Shown: positions 1-8,572 of the stretch, one piece after another
Position numbering within the stretch: the stretch's first letter is position 1
Layout: the number at the start of each line of letters is the position of its first letter
From: Fen-549 sp964636655
Lineage (GTDB): Bacteria; Actinomycetota; Thermoleophilia; Gaiellales; Gaiellaceae
Length of the DNA stretch: 64,000 nt
Assembly: GCA_964636655.1 (NCBI GenBank)
Contig: CAZWTK010000006.1
Span: 1-64,000 of the forward strand
Direction of reading: 5' to 3'
Notes under the pieces: model-generated
Database searches by the model: none
What the model was told of the DNA's origin: nothing
The model's input: only the letters and a program-made list of their open reading frames with translations
Program-made: the position numbers and the translations under genes

Positions 1-276
1 CTCGTAGGCGAGATCCTGGAAGCGGCAACCGCCACAAGCACCGAAATAAGGACAGGGCGCCTCGACCCGGCTCGGGCCCGGCTCGAGCACCTCGATGGTC
101 TCGGCCTCGGCGTGGCTGCGCTTCACCCTGGTGACGCGGGCACGCACCAGATCGCCGGGCAGCCCGCGGCGGACGAAGAGCACGAAGCCCTCCAGGCGCG
201 CGACGCCGTTGCCGCCGAAGGCGAGCGATTCGATCCGGAGCTCGAGCTCCTGCTCTTTCGTGACGGGGGCTGACAT
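1..276 (-). CDS. RlmD/TrmA-family 23S rRNA (uracil-5-)-methyltransferase, N-terminal part
   Basis: This CDS runs off the left edge; only its first 92 codons are present. They encode a TRAM-like beta-barrel (LRIESLAFGGNGVARLEG) and then the iron-sulfur cysteine motif CPYFGACGGCRFQ, the N-terminal signature of RlmC/RlmD/RumA enzymes, which methylate U747 or U1939 of 23S rRNA using S-adenosylmethionine. The catalytic Rossmann domain lies outside the window, so the exact rRNA target cannot be assigned. The ATG at 276 is the first start in frame and gives a typical N-terminus. Confidence 0.85.
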   Translation of the reverse strand, partial: MSAPVTKEQELELRIESLAFGGNGVARLEGFVLFVRRGLPGDLVRARVTRVKRSHAEAETIEVLEPGPSRVEAPCPYFGACGGCRFQDLAYE

Positions 277-405
277 GAAGCGGCAAGCCTAGCTTGAGCG
301 CCGCCGGTGACGTGGGCCGCGAGCCGCGGCGTATTCGAATAGACGGGCGCGGGAGCCCGCCGTCCGGCCCGTCGGTATGCCGCCAACCGTCACCAGGAAG
401 GATCG

Positions 406-1110
406 ATGATGAAGCGCTCCGCACTCTTTCTCGCGGTGATTGCACTGCTCGTGCTCGGCCTGACCACCGCGTGTGGTTCGCGCTCCAGCTCCGCAAAGCG
501 AACGATCAGTGTCAGCGCCGACGCGACCATCAAGGCCAAACCGGATCTGGCCACATTCTCTTTCGGCGTATCGACGAAGGGTGCCGACGCGAGCCAGGCG
601 CTGGCTGCGAACTCGGCGGCCATGCGCCGGGTGATCGCTGTGATCAGAAAGCAGGGAGTCGCTCTGCGGGATATTCAGACGCAGTACGTCAACGTCAGCC
701 CGACCGCCGACTCAAACGGGAACACCACCGGATACAGCGCCTCGAACTCGGTCAGCGTCGACCTGCGCGAGGTCTTGAAGGCCGGGCGGCTGATCACGCG
801 GGTCACCGGCGCCGGCGCGAATCTCGAGAGCGGCCCCACCTTCTCGCTGGAGCACGCCGACCTCGTCTACCGAAAGGCGCTCAACGAGGCGCTGGACAAG
901 GCTCACGCGAACGCAGCCTCGATGGCCAGGCACGCCGGCCTCGACCTGGGCAAGCCAACCACAATCAAGGAAGGAGCCCAGAACGTCGTGCCGGTATACG
1001 CAGCGCCCCTCAGAGCGGCCACGACTCAGTTCGACGAATTGGCGGTACCGGTGCGGCGCGGTCGGGTCGAGGTGAGCGCCTCGGTCACGGTCGTTTACTC
1101 GGCGCGCTAG
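406..1110 (+). CDS. SIMPL (DUF541) domain lipoprotein
   Basis: A 234-residue exported protein. The N-terminus has a basic residue, a hydrophobic core and a lipobox-like LTTAC followed by a Ser-rich linker, so it is probably a membrane-anchored lipoprotein. The rest matches the SIMPL/DUF541 fold: a start like TISVSADATIKAKPDLATF, a central RVIAVIRKQGVALRDIQTQ helix and an ending in alternating beta strands (VEVSASVTVVYSAR). SIMPL proteins are periplasmic or surface proteins of poorly defined role, linked to stress responses and cell-surface signalling. An AGGA Shine-Dalgarno lies about 10 nt before the first of two adjacent ATG codons (406 or 409). It stands alone on this strand. Confidence 0.85.
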   Translation: MMKRSALFLAVIALLVLGLTTACGSRSSSAKRTISVSADATIKAKPDLATFSFGVSTKGADASQALAANSAAMRRVIAVIRKQGVALRDIQTQYVNVSPTADSNGNTTGYSASNSVSVDLREVLKAGRLITRVTGAGANLESGPTFSLEHADLVYRKALNEALDKAHANAASMARHAGLDLGKPTTIKEGAQNVVPVYAAPLRAATTQFDELAVPVRRGRVEVSASVTVVYSAR

Positions 1111-1150
1111 ACCCTCGATTCCCGCACCTGTCCCACAGAGCCACGTCCCT

Positions 1151-1176
1151 GTGCCTGGCACCGGGACGGGTCCGGA
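1151..1176 (+). repeat. Solitary REP-like palindromic element
   Basis: The sequence begins GTGCCTGGCACCGGGACG and matches 25 of 26 positions of the element at 60688-60713, immediately before the RAYT transposase gene. The internal GTGCCTGGCAC is a near-perfect palindrome. It lies in the 100-bp gap between convergent genes, a normal site for REP elements. Confidence 0.7.
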
Positions 1177-1211
1177 ACGAACGCGGCGGATAAGCCCGGG
1201 AGCGACGCGGC

Positions 1212-1817
1212 CTACGGCTTGCGACTTACCGAGACGAACTCGTTGTAGACGAACACTCGACCGAAGACGCGCGGGAAAGGGAAAGAGAAGTCGCGTAGCG
1301 GAAGCAGGCCCAGCCCATTGGACACGCCGCGCAGGAGACCTAAATCCATGAACTCCACGTGCGTCGAATCCGTCCGAAATCCCGCTTGTTGAGGGGTTAT
1401 GAGGATTAGCCTCCCTCCCGAGCGTACGTGCGGAAGGTGCTCCTGAACGAGTTGCACCAGCTGATCTCGCCGCATGTGCTCGGCCACGTGCGCCAGCAGG
1501 AGCGAGTCGAAGACACCGGCGCGATTCCACTCCGATGCCGCGAACTCCTCCGGGGTGAACGCACGCAGCCCCGCCTCGCGCGCTACGGCCACCACGTAAG
1601 GGTTCGTATCGACACCCACCCCGTTCCCGTCGAGGTGATTGAGGTTACGGCCAATACCGCACCCCACTTCGAGCGTGAAACCGGGCTCGAGCCGCCGCAG
1701 ATTCCAGCGGTAAGGAGCCTGTACGCGTAGAAGCGTTTTCCACCTGGAGTGCTGGAGGTGGACGAGCCGCTCGCAGTACTCGCGATCGCGGAGGTCGGCG
1801 GCTTCGTCTCTGGTCAT
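1212..1817 (-). CDS. Class I SAM-dependent methyltransferase
   Basis: 201 residues with a Rossmann-fold methyltransferase core. Motif I is LEVGCGIGRNLNHL near residue 50, followed by an acidic ribose-binding end of strand 2 (GVDTNPYVV), then a motif IV region DSLLLAHVAEHM and post-motif LILITPQQAGF. It resembles the methyltransferases placed with glycan or lipid biosynthesis genes (class 11/23 type), but no substrate can be read from the sequence. The ATG at 1817 is the only start giving a complete N-terminal helix. It is convergent with the SIMPL gene and divergent from the NAD-synthase-like gene. Confidence 0.8.
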   Translation of the reverse strand: MTRDEAADLRDREYCERLVHLQHSRWKTLLRVQAPYRWNLRRLEPGFTLEVGCGIGRNLNHLDGNGVGVDTNPYVVAVAREAGLRAFTPEEFAASEWNRAGVFDSLLLAHVAEHMRRDQLVQLVQEHLPHVRSGGRLILITPQQAGFRTDSTHVEFMDLGLLRGVSNGLGLLPLRDFSFPFPRVFGRVFVYNEFVSVSRKP

Positions 1818-2019
1818 AGACTCGATTGCCGGTTAATCGAGCGGCTCGAGAAGCCGCTGCCCGCCGGCGCAGAGGGCATCGATCCTACCACTGCCAAACG
1901 CCGTCAAACAGAGAGGCGCGAGAGCGGCCGCCGGAGTCGCCTGGATTCGGTCGTACACTCTCGGCATGGCGGCGCTCGACCGATAGGCGTTCGCAATCGA
2001 TGCGGAGAGATACGCCTCG

Positions 2020-2868
2020 GTGATCGCACAGTTCATCGCCGCTGCCGCGACGGATCTCTCCAGGGCGGGCGTGCTCGTCCCGATCTTCGGCGGCCTCGAT
2101 TCGAGCGTCGTCGCCGCTCTCTCGGCTAAAGCGGTGGGAGGTGAAGCGGTGACCGGACTCCTTCTACCCGAGAAGCAGGGCAATCCGGAGGCTGAGCGCT
2201 ATGCGACGCTGGTCGCGACATCGCTGGGCGTCGAGACGCACACGATCGACGTCTCCGCGGCGCTCGAGACGCTCGGAGCCTACGAGCTCGCACTCTCGCA
2301 CGTTCCCGGGCGCAGACTGAAAGCGTGGCTCGTTCGCACCTTCAACCGAGGCAACCAGATCCTCGAGCTGAATCGGGGAAGCGCCGGCGGCCTGACTCGG
2401 AGGAACGCGGCGAGCTTCTTCATCAAGCAGCGCGTTCGCCTCGTGGCGACCTACAAACACGCCGAGGAGCACAACCTCCTGGTTTGCGGAAGCGCGCACA
2501 GATCGGAGGACATGGTCGGCCTGTTCGTCAAGTTCGGCGTCGACGACGTTGCCGACGTGATGCCGCTCAAGCACCTCTATCGCAGCCAGATCCTCCAGCT
2601 CGGTGAGTTTCTCGAGTTACCGCAAGAGATCCTCTCGCGCAGCCCGAACCCGGACGTCATCCCCGGCGTGACCGACAAGTACCGAGACATCCTCGGCCTC
2701 GAGTCGGCCCAGGTGGATCTGATCCTGCTCGGAATCGAGCGCGGCCTGAAGACGGCCGAGATCGCGAAGCAAACCGGCATTCCGAGGAAGGAAGTGGCGA
2801 CGATCGAGGAACTGGTGCGCGTGACGGCACACATGCGCAACCCGTCGTTCGCGCCCGTCTTCGAGTAG
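2020..2868 (+). CDS. NAD synthase (NadE)-like ATP pyrophosphatase
   Basis: 282 residues related to ammonia-dependent NAD synthase, which adenylates and amidates nicotinic acid adenine dinucleotide. The PP-loop reads FGGLDSS rather than the usual SGGxDSS, so the first serine is Phe. The usual GTGNKSE is GSAHRSED, and KFGVDDVADVMPLKHLYRSQ matches the KYGDxxxDIxPI-LYKT block. No glutaminase domain is present. The GTG at 2020 is preceded by GGAGAG (10 nt spacing). The same frame continues upstream as AFAIDAERYAS to a TAG at 1984, then to an ATG at 1966, so the original start may have been further upstream. It may be a true NadE or a divergent paralogue with another substrate. Confidence 0.75.
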   Translation: MIAQFIAAAATDLSRAGVLVPIFGGLDSSVVAALSAKAVGGEAVTGLLLPEKQGNPEAERYATLVATSLGVETHTIDVSAALETLGAYELALSHVPGRRLKAWLVRTFNRGNQILELNRGSAGGLTRRNAASFFIKQRVRLVATYKHAEEHNLLVCGSAHRSEDMVGLFVKFGVDDVADVMPLKHLYRSQILQLGEFLELPQEILSRSPNPDVIPGVTDKYRDILGLESAQVDLILLGIERGLKTAEIAKQTGIPRKEVATIEELVRVTAHMRNPSFAPVFE

Positions 2869-2897
2869 GCGCGGCAGACGACGCCCGAGCTCCGTTC

Positions 2898-3296
2898 CTA
2901 ACGCAGCACGCTGACGAGCACTTTGCGCGAGCGCGGCCCGTCGAACTCGCAGAAGAAGATCCCTTGCCAGGTGCCCAGTACCAGCTTGCCGCCCTCGAGC
3001 GGCACCAGCACCTGTGACCCGATCAGGGAGGTGCGGATGTGGGACGGCGCGTTCTCGTCGCCGGCCTCCCAGTGCTTGAACGGCCAGCCGTCCTCGACGA
3101 TGCGCTCCATCGACATCTCCAGGTCGCGGGCGACGTTGGGATCGGCATGCTCGTTGATCGTCACGCCCGCCGTGGTATGCGGCACGAAGACGAGCACGGC
3201 CGAGCCCTCGCCGTCGCTTCCGAGCGCCTCGCGCACAGCCGCGGTGATGTCGACGACCTGGCTCTTCCTCTCGGTTTTAACGGCGATCTCGCGCAC
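2898..3296 (-). CDS. YjbQ family protein (secondary thiamine-phosphate synthase / UPF0047)
   Basis: 132 residues, the normal size for YjbQ. Family hallmarks are HTTAGVTINEHADPNV, with a conserved His and Glu for metal binding, NAPSHIRTSLIGSQVLVPL, and LVLGTWQGIFFCEFDGPR near the end. YjbQ proteins have weak thiamine-phosphate synthase activity, but their main role is unsettled. The frame is open upstream, but the GTG at 3296 is chosen because AGGA sits 8 nt before it and because a longer version would overlap the divergent peptidase gene. The two divergent genes have starts only about 20 bp apart. Confidence 0.85.
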   Translation of the reverse strand: MREIAVKTERKSQVVDITAAVREALGSDGEGSAVLVFVPHTTAGVTINEHADPNVARDLEMSMERIVEDGWPFKHWEAGDENAPSHIRTSLIGSQVLVPLEGGKLVLGTWQGIFFCEFDGPRSRKVLVSVLR

Positions 3297-3314
3297 GGTC
3301 ACTATCCTAGGCGC

Positions 3315-4805
3315 ATGGCGGGGGGCCCGAGACAGGATCCATCGCTCGACGGCTACCGCGAGCGCGCCGACCGCTTCCTGGCCAAGCTCGAGGAGGAGGC
3401 CTACCTTCACTATGCCGGTCTCAAACCGGAGCTCGAGCTCGGGGCGATCCACGAGCGCTACAGCGATCTGACCTCACTGGAGCAAGCGCGCCGGATCGGC
3501 GAGCGCGTAGGCGGCGACAGACGTATGCGTGAGCTCTGGCGCTTCGCCTGTGAGGGCTACGTCGGAGCCGTCACGCGCGCCGAGGAGGAGCGCCTGGCGA
3601 CGCTCGAGGCCGGGCTGGAAGCGAAGTCGGGCGCTGAGCGGATCGCCTTTCGCATGCTCGGCCCGGAGATGGCAAACACGCGCGATCGCAAACGCCGGGC
3701 CCGGCTCGAGCGAGCTCGCAGCTCGCTGGTCGAGCGAGAGTTGAACCCGATCATGCTCGAGCTGCGCAGGCGCTCGCGCGCCGCCGTGCTCGAGCTGGGC
3801 AGCGAGTCGGCAGTCGATCTCTACCGGTGCTTCGGCTTCCCCCTCGACGACCTGGCCGCTCAGGCCGGCGCGTTTCTGACCGAGACGGAGGAGCTCTACG
3901 GGCGCTCGCTCGAGCGACTGCTCGAGCTGCGGCTCGGTCTTCGCCTCGACCAGGTGGCCCGCTACGACACACCCCGGCTGTTACGGGCCGAGCACTGGGA
4001 CGCCGCCTTCCCCGCCGAACGCATGCTCTCCGCGCTCAAGGCGACACTGGCCGGTCTGGGCACCGATCTGCGCAGTCAGCGGAACGTGGAGATCGACGTC
4101 GCCGCGCGGCCGAGTAAGACGCCGCGCGCCTTCTGCGCACCGATCGAGATTCCGGGCCGGATCATGCTCGTGATCAACCCGATCGGTGGCCCGGACGACT
4201 GGCGAGCGCTTTTTCACGAGGCGGGTCACACGGAGCACTACGCTCATACCTCGGCCGACCTCCCTTTCGAGTTTCGGCGTCGCGGCGACGACGCGATCAC
4301 GGAGGGATGGGCCTTTCTGTTCGAGGGACTGATCTCGACTCCGACCTGGCTGACCAGACTGCTCGGTGAAGACGAGGCGCGCGAGCTTGGCTGGGAGGGA
4401 GCGGTGCAAAAGCTCTACTTCGTGCGCCGCTACTGCGCCAAGCTCCAGTACGAGCTGGAACTGCAAGCCGCAACCGATCTGGCCGAGATGCCCGCGCGCT
4501 ACGAGGCGTTGCTGCATGAGGCGACCCTGATCGAGCCGAGCGCGGCCGACTACCTGCGCGATCTCGACGAGGGCTTTTACTGCACCTCGTACCTACGTGC
4601 CTGGGCTTTCGAGGCGAGCGTCCGCGCTCATCTCTGCGAGCGCTTCGGCCCCGGCTGGTTCGAGAGCCTGCAAGCGGGAAGGCTCCTGCGCGAGCTCTGG
4701 TCGCAGGGGCAGCGTCTGACCGCGGACGAGCTTCTATACGAGCTCGACGGCTCGCGCCCGGAGCTCGCAATGCTCGCCGCCGAACTGCGCGAGGCACTCG
4801 CCTGA
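3315..4805 (+). CDS. M3-like zinc metallopeptidase (oligoendopeptidase F/M3 superfamily)
   Basis: 496 residues, almost entirely helical and without a signal peptide, so probably cytosolic. The zinc site is FHEAGHTEHY (HExxH) near residue 305 with a third ligand in the downstream DAITEGWAFLFE, the gluzincin pattern of M3 and carboxypeptidase Taq-like enzymes. The C-terminal half has the aromatic-rich substrate region expected (FYCTSYLRAWAFEA). Its natural substrates are probably short peptides. The ATG at 3315 is the first start compatible with the divergent yjbQ-like gene. The frame is open further upstream but that part reads as antisense. Confidence 0.8.
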   Translation: MAGGPRQDPSLDGYRERADRFLAKLEEEAYLHYAGLKPELELGAIHERYSDLTSLEQARRIGERVGGDRRMRELWRFACEGYVGAVTRAEEERLATLEAGLEAKSGAERIAFRMLGPEMANTRDRKRRARLERARSSLVERELNPIMLELRRRSRAAVLELGSESAVDLYRCFGFPLDDLAAQAGAFLTETEELYGRSLERLLELRLGLRLDQVARYDTPRLLRAEHWDAAFPAERMLSALKATLAGLGTDLRSQRNVEIDVAARPSKTPRAFCAPIEIPGRIMLVINPIGGPDDWRALFHEAGHTEHYAHTSADLPFEFRRRGDDAITEGWAFLFEGLISTPTWLTRLLGEDEARELGWEGAVQKLYFVRRYCAKLQYELELQAATDLAEMPARYEALLHEATLIEPSAADYLRDLDEGFYCTSYLRAWAFEASVRAHLCERFGPGWFESLQAGRLLRELWSQGQRLTADELLYELDGSRPELAMLAAELREALA

Positions 4806-4822
4806 ATCGACCTGATCGTCGC

Positions 4823-6199
4823 TCATGCAGCGGCCGGGCGACCGCGAGAGAGCTCGCGCTCGATCTCCTCGAGGCTGCGTCCCCGCGTCTCGGGCACCCG
4901 TGCGAGGAAGAACAGGATGGCGAGCACGCCGATGCCCGCGTAGAGCCAGAACGCTCCCGGCCGGGTCAGCGCGCTCACCAGCGAGAGGAAGGTGAAGGAG
5001 ACGATGAAGTTCATCCCCCAGTTCACGACCGAGGCCGCGCTTTCGGCGGGACCGCGCTCGCGCAGCGGGTAGATCTCGGAGATCATCAACCAGAACACCG
5101 GCCCGAGCCCGACCGCGAACGAGGCGATGTAGAGCAGGAGCGCTCCGAGCGCCATCAACGGTGCGTTCCTCTGCAACCAATCGACCTGGAAGAACACGCC
5201 CAGCGCGACCAGCGAGACTACGAGCCCGACGGTGCCGACGATCAGTAGCGGCTTGCGGCCGACGCGATCGAGCAACAGGATCGCAATCACGGTGAAGACG
5301 ACGTTGGTGAGCCCGATGAAGATCGTTCGCGTGATCGCGCCGCCCGCGCCCAGTCCGGTAAAGGAGAGAATCGTCGGCGCGTAGTAGATGACGGTGTTGA
5401 TCCCGACGAGCTGCTGGAAGGCGGCGAGTCCGAGACCGACGACGAGCGCGGGTCGCATCTCGGGTTTGAAGAGCTCGAACCGGCCCATCTTCTTCGCCGC
5501 GGCCCGCTCGATCTCGTCGAGCTCGTCGGCGACGTCGTCCTTGCCGTGGATGCGGCGCAGGACGTCCCCTGCCTCGTCGTTCCGTCCTCGCTCGGCAAGC
5601 CAGCGCGGGCTCGGCGGGACGAACACCATTCCGACAGCCAGCACCAGCCCCGGAACCGCCGCCAGCCCGAGCATGTAGCGCCAGTTGCTGGGCAGGCCCT
5701 TCAGAGCCCAGTTGGCGATGTAGGCGGCAAGGATGCCGCTCGTGAGCATGAGCTGGTTGAAGGAGACGGTGCCGCCGCGGATCTGCTTCGGCGCCACCTC
5801 CGATATGTACATGGGCGAGACGAAGGAGGCCGCTCCCACCGCCAGCCCGAGCACGACACGGGCGCCGACCAGCTGCGCGACGCTCTGCGCAAAGGCCGAG
5901 CCGAGCCCGCCGGCGACGTAGATCCAACCGGCCGCGATGATCGTCCGCCGGCGTCCGATCAGATCGGCCAGCCGGCCGGCCGAGAACGCTCCGACAACGG
6001 CTCCGGTCAGCAGCGAGGCAACTATCGCCTGCTGATCGAGGTTCGAGGTCGCGTTCAGGTCGTGCTTGATGTAGAGCAACGCTCCGCCGATCACGCCGGT
6101 GTCGTAACCGAAGAGAAAGCCGCCGATCGCGGCGATGCCCGCCAGGCGCAGGACGAACCTGTTCTCTCCAGACGCGATCTCGCGAACGAACTCGCTCAT
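4823..6199 (-). CDS. MFS sugar porter (XylE/GlcP type)
   Basis: 458 residues with twelve predicted membrane segments. Sugar porter signatures include GFLFGYDTGVIGGAL in TM1, RLADLIGRRRTI between TM2 and TM3, PMYISEVAPKQIRG in TM5/6, QQLVGINTVIYYAPT in TM7 and VPETRGRSLEEIE at the C-terminal end. It should import a hexose or pentose by proton symport. The ATG at 6199 (MSEFVREI) is preferred because GGAGAG lies about 10 nt before it; an upstream ATG would add a non-conserved tail. No sugar kinase or regulator is adjacent. Confidence 0.92.
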   Translation of the reverse strand: MSEFVREIASGENRFVLRLAGIAAIGGFLFGYDTGVIGGALLYIKHDLNATSNLDQQAIVASLLTGAVVGAFSAGRLADLIGRRRTIIAAGWIYVAGGLGSAFAQSVAQLVGARVVLGLAVGAASFVSPMYISEVAPKQIRGGTVSFNQLMLTSGILAAYIANWALKGLPSNWRYMLGLAAVPGLVLAVGMVFVPPSPRWLAERGRNDEAGDVLRRIHGKDDVADELDEIERAAAKKMGRFELFKPEMRPALVVGLGLAAFQQLVGINTVIYYAPTILSFTGLGAGGAITRTIFIGLTNVVFTVIAILLLDRVGRKPLLIVGTVGLVVSLVALGVFFQVDWLQRNAPLMALGALLLYIASFAVGLGPVFWLMISEIYPLRERGPAESAASVVNWGMNFIVSFTFLSLVSALTRPGAFWLYAGIGVLAILFFLARVPETRGRSLEEIERELSRGRPAAA

Positions 6200-6318
6200 A
6201 GGCTTCGGCTCTCCACTACCCGAAGTTTCGGAACAAAACACGGGCCGGTGAGGCGGCGGATACGGGCAGTCGCAGCCCGGTCAGGCCGAGCGGTGGAGAG
6301 CGTCTTGGAATCCGGGAG

Positions 6319-6849
6319 CTAGAGAGCGCCTCCGGCCGCCGGTGGAGCCGTCGCCGATACGCCCTGGTCGCCGACCGGAGCGCGCGCCAGGGAGTCCTCG
6401 GCGAGAAGGATGTTCGACTGCATCGCCCGCTCGACCGTCGCCAGTAGCGCCGTCATGCTCGACTCCTCTTCGCGTTGCTCCTGCAGGAACCACTGCATGG
6501 CCTGCTCGCCGACCATGTTGCCCTCCTCGCGCGCGACCTTGGCGAGGTTGCTGATCTGGGCCGTGACCGTCTTCTCCTGCTGAAGCGCCAGCCTGATCGG
6601 CTCGGCCGCATCGGCGAAGTCGGTCCGCGGCTCGGCCACGCCCGGAATCTTCACCGGCTCGTCGGAGTCAAGCAGATACTGGACGATCATCATCGCGTGG
6701 TTTCGCTCCTCGAGCGCCTGGCGGTAGAAGTGCGCGGCGAGATTGGGCAGCGTCTCGGCGTCGTAGTAGACGGCGATCGCGGCGTACTGCTGATGCGCGG
6801 AGAACTCGTGGCCTATCTGTTCGTTGAGCGCGTCTGCGAATTTGGACAT
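6319..6849 (-). CDS. Ferritin-like iron storage protein
   Basis: 176 residues forming the ferritin four-helix bundle. Ferroxidase ligands are visible in EQIGHEFSAHQQY (Glu17-type), EERNHAMMI (ExxH), and the downstream EEGNMVGEQAMQWFLQEQ and EQREEES. The last ~20 residues are an Ala/Pro-rich tail. It oxidises and stores iron in the cytoplasm. The ATG at 6849 is preceded by GAAGGTG at a suitable distance; the longer reading adds only a non-conserved leader. It lies beside hsp20, a setting consistent with stress response. Confidence 0.9.
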   Translation of the reverse strand: MSKFADALNEQIGHEFSAHQQYAAIAVYYDAETLPNLAAHFYRQALEERNHAMMIVQYLLDSDEPVKIPGVAEPRTDFADAAEPIRLALQQEKTVTAQISNLAKVAREEGNMVGEQAMQWFLQEQREEESSMTALLATVERAMQSNILLAEDSLARAPVGDQGVSATAPPAAGGAL

Positions 6850-6973
6850 GATCACCTTCGTCGTCAGGTAGCTCTCAGGAATCGATTCCACCTTTCCCGG
6901 CGAACGCCGGCGGGAAACGGAAGGCGGCCGAAACCGCCCTCCGCTCGACGTTCTGCTGCCGGCGGGCCGCCGG

Positions 6974-7447
6974 TCAATCCTTCTTCTGCGCCTTGCCCTC
7001 GATCGCGCCGGTCTCGCTCTTGGCGACCGGAATGCGATGCGGCTTGGGCTGCTCGGGCTTACGGACGTGCAGCTCGAGCACTCCGTTCGAGTAGCTCGCC
7101 GCGACGTCCGCTTCCGTCACGCCCGCGGGCAGCGAGATCGTCCGCTCGAAGCTGCCGAAGTGGCGCTCGTAGCGATGGAAACCGTCCTGCGTGCTGGTCT
7201 CCTCGCGCTCTCTCTCGGCACTGATACTGAGAGCGCCCTCGTCGAGCTCAACCGAGATCTTCTCCTCGGGAATGCCCGGCAGGTCGAACGCGTAGACGAC
7301 CTCGTTCTCGCTCTCCCAGACGTCCAGAGCCGGAATCCAGGCGCGCGAGCTTTGATCGCCGGAGCCTTCGGCGTAGATCATCCGGCGCATCTCGTTCTGG
7401 AGGCTCGCGAGCTCCCTGAACGGGTCGAATCGAACCAGTGTGGCCAT
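6974..7447 (-). CDS. Hsp20/alpha-crystallin family small heat-shock protein
   Basis: 157 residues. The alpha-crystallin domain spans about residues 40-135 and ends with the conserved SNGVLELHVRKPE (A/SxxxNGVL motif). The C-terminal tail has KPHRIPVAKS, an IxI/V-like anchor for oligomer assembly. The N-terminus LVRFDPFRELASLQNEMRRM is typical. It acts as an ATP-independent holdase. A good SigA-type promoter is visible upstream on this strand (separate entry), with a degenerate HAIR-like inverted half-site (CTTAGGT...ACTAATG) that could bind HspR. Confidence 0.93.
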   Translation of the reverse strand: MATLVRFDPFRELASLQNEMRRMIYAEGSGDQSSRAWIPALDVWESENEVVYAFDLPGIPEEKISVELDEGALSISAEREREETSTQDGFHRYERHFGSFERTISLPAGVTEADVAASYSNGVLELHVRKPEQPKPHRIPVAKSETGAIEGKAQKKD

Positions 7448-7483
7448 CTAAGACCCCTCCCTTTGTTACTTGATGGCATTAGT

Positions 7484-7512
7484 AGAATAAAACCTAAGTC
7501 TTATATTGTCAA
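7484..7512 (-). promoter_or_regulatory. Predicted promoter of hsp20
   Basis: Reading the minus strand, TTGACA (7512-7507) and TATTCT (7489-7484) are separated by 17 bp. The region is unusually AT-rich for this genome and lies 40-65 bp upstream of the hsp20 start. An imperfect CTTAGGT-N8-ACTAATG repeat overlaps the -10 and resembles the HspR box CTTGAGT-N7-ACTCAAG. Confidence 0.55.
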
Positions 7513-7543
7513 TCTACGGGATCGCTAAACTCAGCGCCTTCTC

Positions 7544-8491
7544 ATGGCGCATCTACCCACCAACGCACTCAAGGGAAGACACTTCCTTCGCGTCGCGGAC
7601 TGGAAGCCCGCCGAGCTGAAGGCCGTGCTCGATCTCGGCGACGAGCTGAAGCTGCTGCTCGCAAGAGGCCGGCCTCACAAGCTCCTTCCGGGACGCTCGA
7701 TCGCATTGATCTTCAACAAGGCCTCCACCCGCACGCGCGTCTCCTTCGAGGTCGGCATCTGCCAGCTGGGCGGCACGGGAGTCAGCATCACCGCCGCGCA
7801 CACGCACTTGGCCCGGGGCGAGACGCTCAAGGACACCGCGAGCGTGCTCTCGCGCTACGTCGATGCGATCGTCATCCGCACCGGCCCCCACTCCGACGTT
7901 GACGAGCTGGCGAGCTACTCCAGCGTCCCGATCCTGAACGCGCTCACCGACAGCTCTCATCCCTGCCAGGCTCTCGCCGACGTGATGACGATCCGCGAGC
8001 GCTGCAGTCGACTCGACGGAGTGCGCCTGGCCTACTTCGGCGACGGTAACAACGTATGCGCCTCGTTGATGGTCGCCGCCGCCAAGCTCGGCATGAACTT
8101 CGTGGCGGCCTGTCCGCCAGGCTACGAACCGACCAGCCAGGCGCAGGCCGACGCCCGGGAGGCGGCCGGAGAGAGCGGAGCGAGCATCGAGATCGTGAAC
8201 GATCCCGAGCAGGCAGCTCGAGCCGCCGATGTTCTCTACACGGACGTCTGGGTGAGCATGGGCCAGGAGGAAGAGGGGGATGAGCGCTTGGCCGCGTTCC
8301 AGGGCTACTCGATCGACGAACGGTTGCTCGCGCTCGCCCGGCCCGAGGCCTTCGTCATGCACTGCCTGCCGGCGCACTACGGCGAGGAGATCTCGGAAGA
8401 GATTGCCCACGGCCCGCGCTCGGCGATCTGGGATCAGGCCGAGAATCGCCTGCACACCCAGAAGGCCTTGATGGCGCTCGTTCTCCGTTGA
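7544..8491 (+). CDS. argF: Ornithine carbamoyltransferase
   Basis: 315 residues. Carbamoyl-phosphate binding loop STRTRVSFEVG, HPCQALAD in the hinge, and the ornithine-binding MHCLPAHYGEEI near the end are all intact, and the length is normal. It converts ornithine and carbamoyl phosphate to citrulline in arginine biosynthesis. No other arg gene adjoins it. The ATG at 7544 has no clear Shine-Dalgarno and may be translated from a near-leaderless transcript. A strong stem-loop begins inside the last codons. Confidence 0.95.
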   Translation: MAHLPTNALKGRHFLRVADWKPAELKAVLDLGDELKLLLARGRPHKLLPGRSIALIFNKASTRTRVSFEVGICQLGGTGVSITAAHTHLARGETLKDTASVLSRYVDAIVIRTGPHSDVDELASYSSVPILNALTDSSHPCQALADVMTIRERCSRLDGVRLAYFGDGNNVCASLMVAAAKLGMNFVAACPPGYEPTSQAQADAREAAGESGASIEIVNDPEQAARAADVLYTDVWVSMGQEEEGDERLAAFQGYSIDERLLALARPEAFVMHCLPAHYGEEISEEIAHGPRSAIWDQAENRLHTQKALMALVLR

Positions 8492-8526
8492 AAGTCGGCC
8501 CGCGGAGCGGGCCTGAACTTTCAACG
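8486..8526 (+). terminator. Stem-loop overlapping the argF stop codon
   Basis: CGTTGAAAGT (8486-8495) pairs perfectly with ACTTTCAACG (8517-8526), and inside it GGCCCGC (8497-8503) pairs with GCGGGCC (8507-8513) around a GGA loop. The stem contains the TGA stop (8489-8491). There is no U-run, so it may act as a Rho-type pause, an mRNA 3' stabiliser or a bidirectional terminator. Confidence 0.6.
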
Positions 8527-8540
8527 GCGTACCGAGTCGT

Positions 8541-8572
8541 ACGAGCCAGCGCGCCTTCGGCGCGTGACTCGT
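8541..8572. other. Second long stem-loop downstream of argF
   Basis: ACGAG-CA-CGCGCC, a TTC loop, then GGCGCG-TG-CTCGT form an almost continuous hairpin. It follows the argF terminator directly. From 8573 to 8820 no convincing gene is seen. An inverted repeat GCCGCAGCCG/CGGCTGCGGC sits near 8655-8681, and the stretch CAGTGTT...CGGAG...CGGCGT near 8615-8650 weakly resembles the reverse orientation of the dispersed repeat at 27003-27150. Confidence 0.4.
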
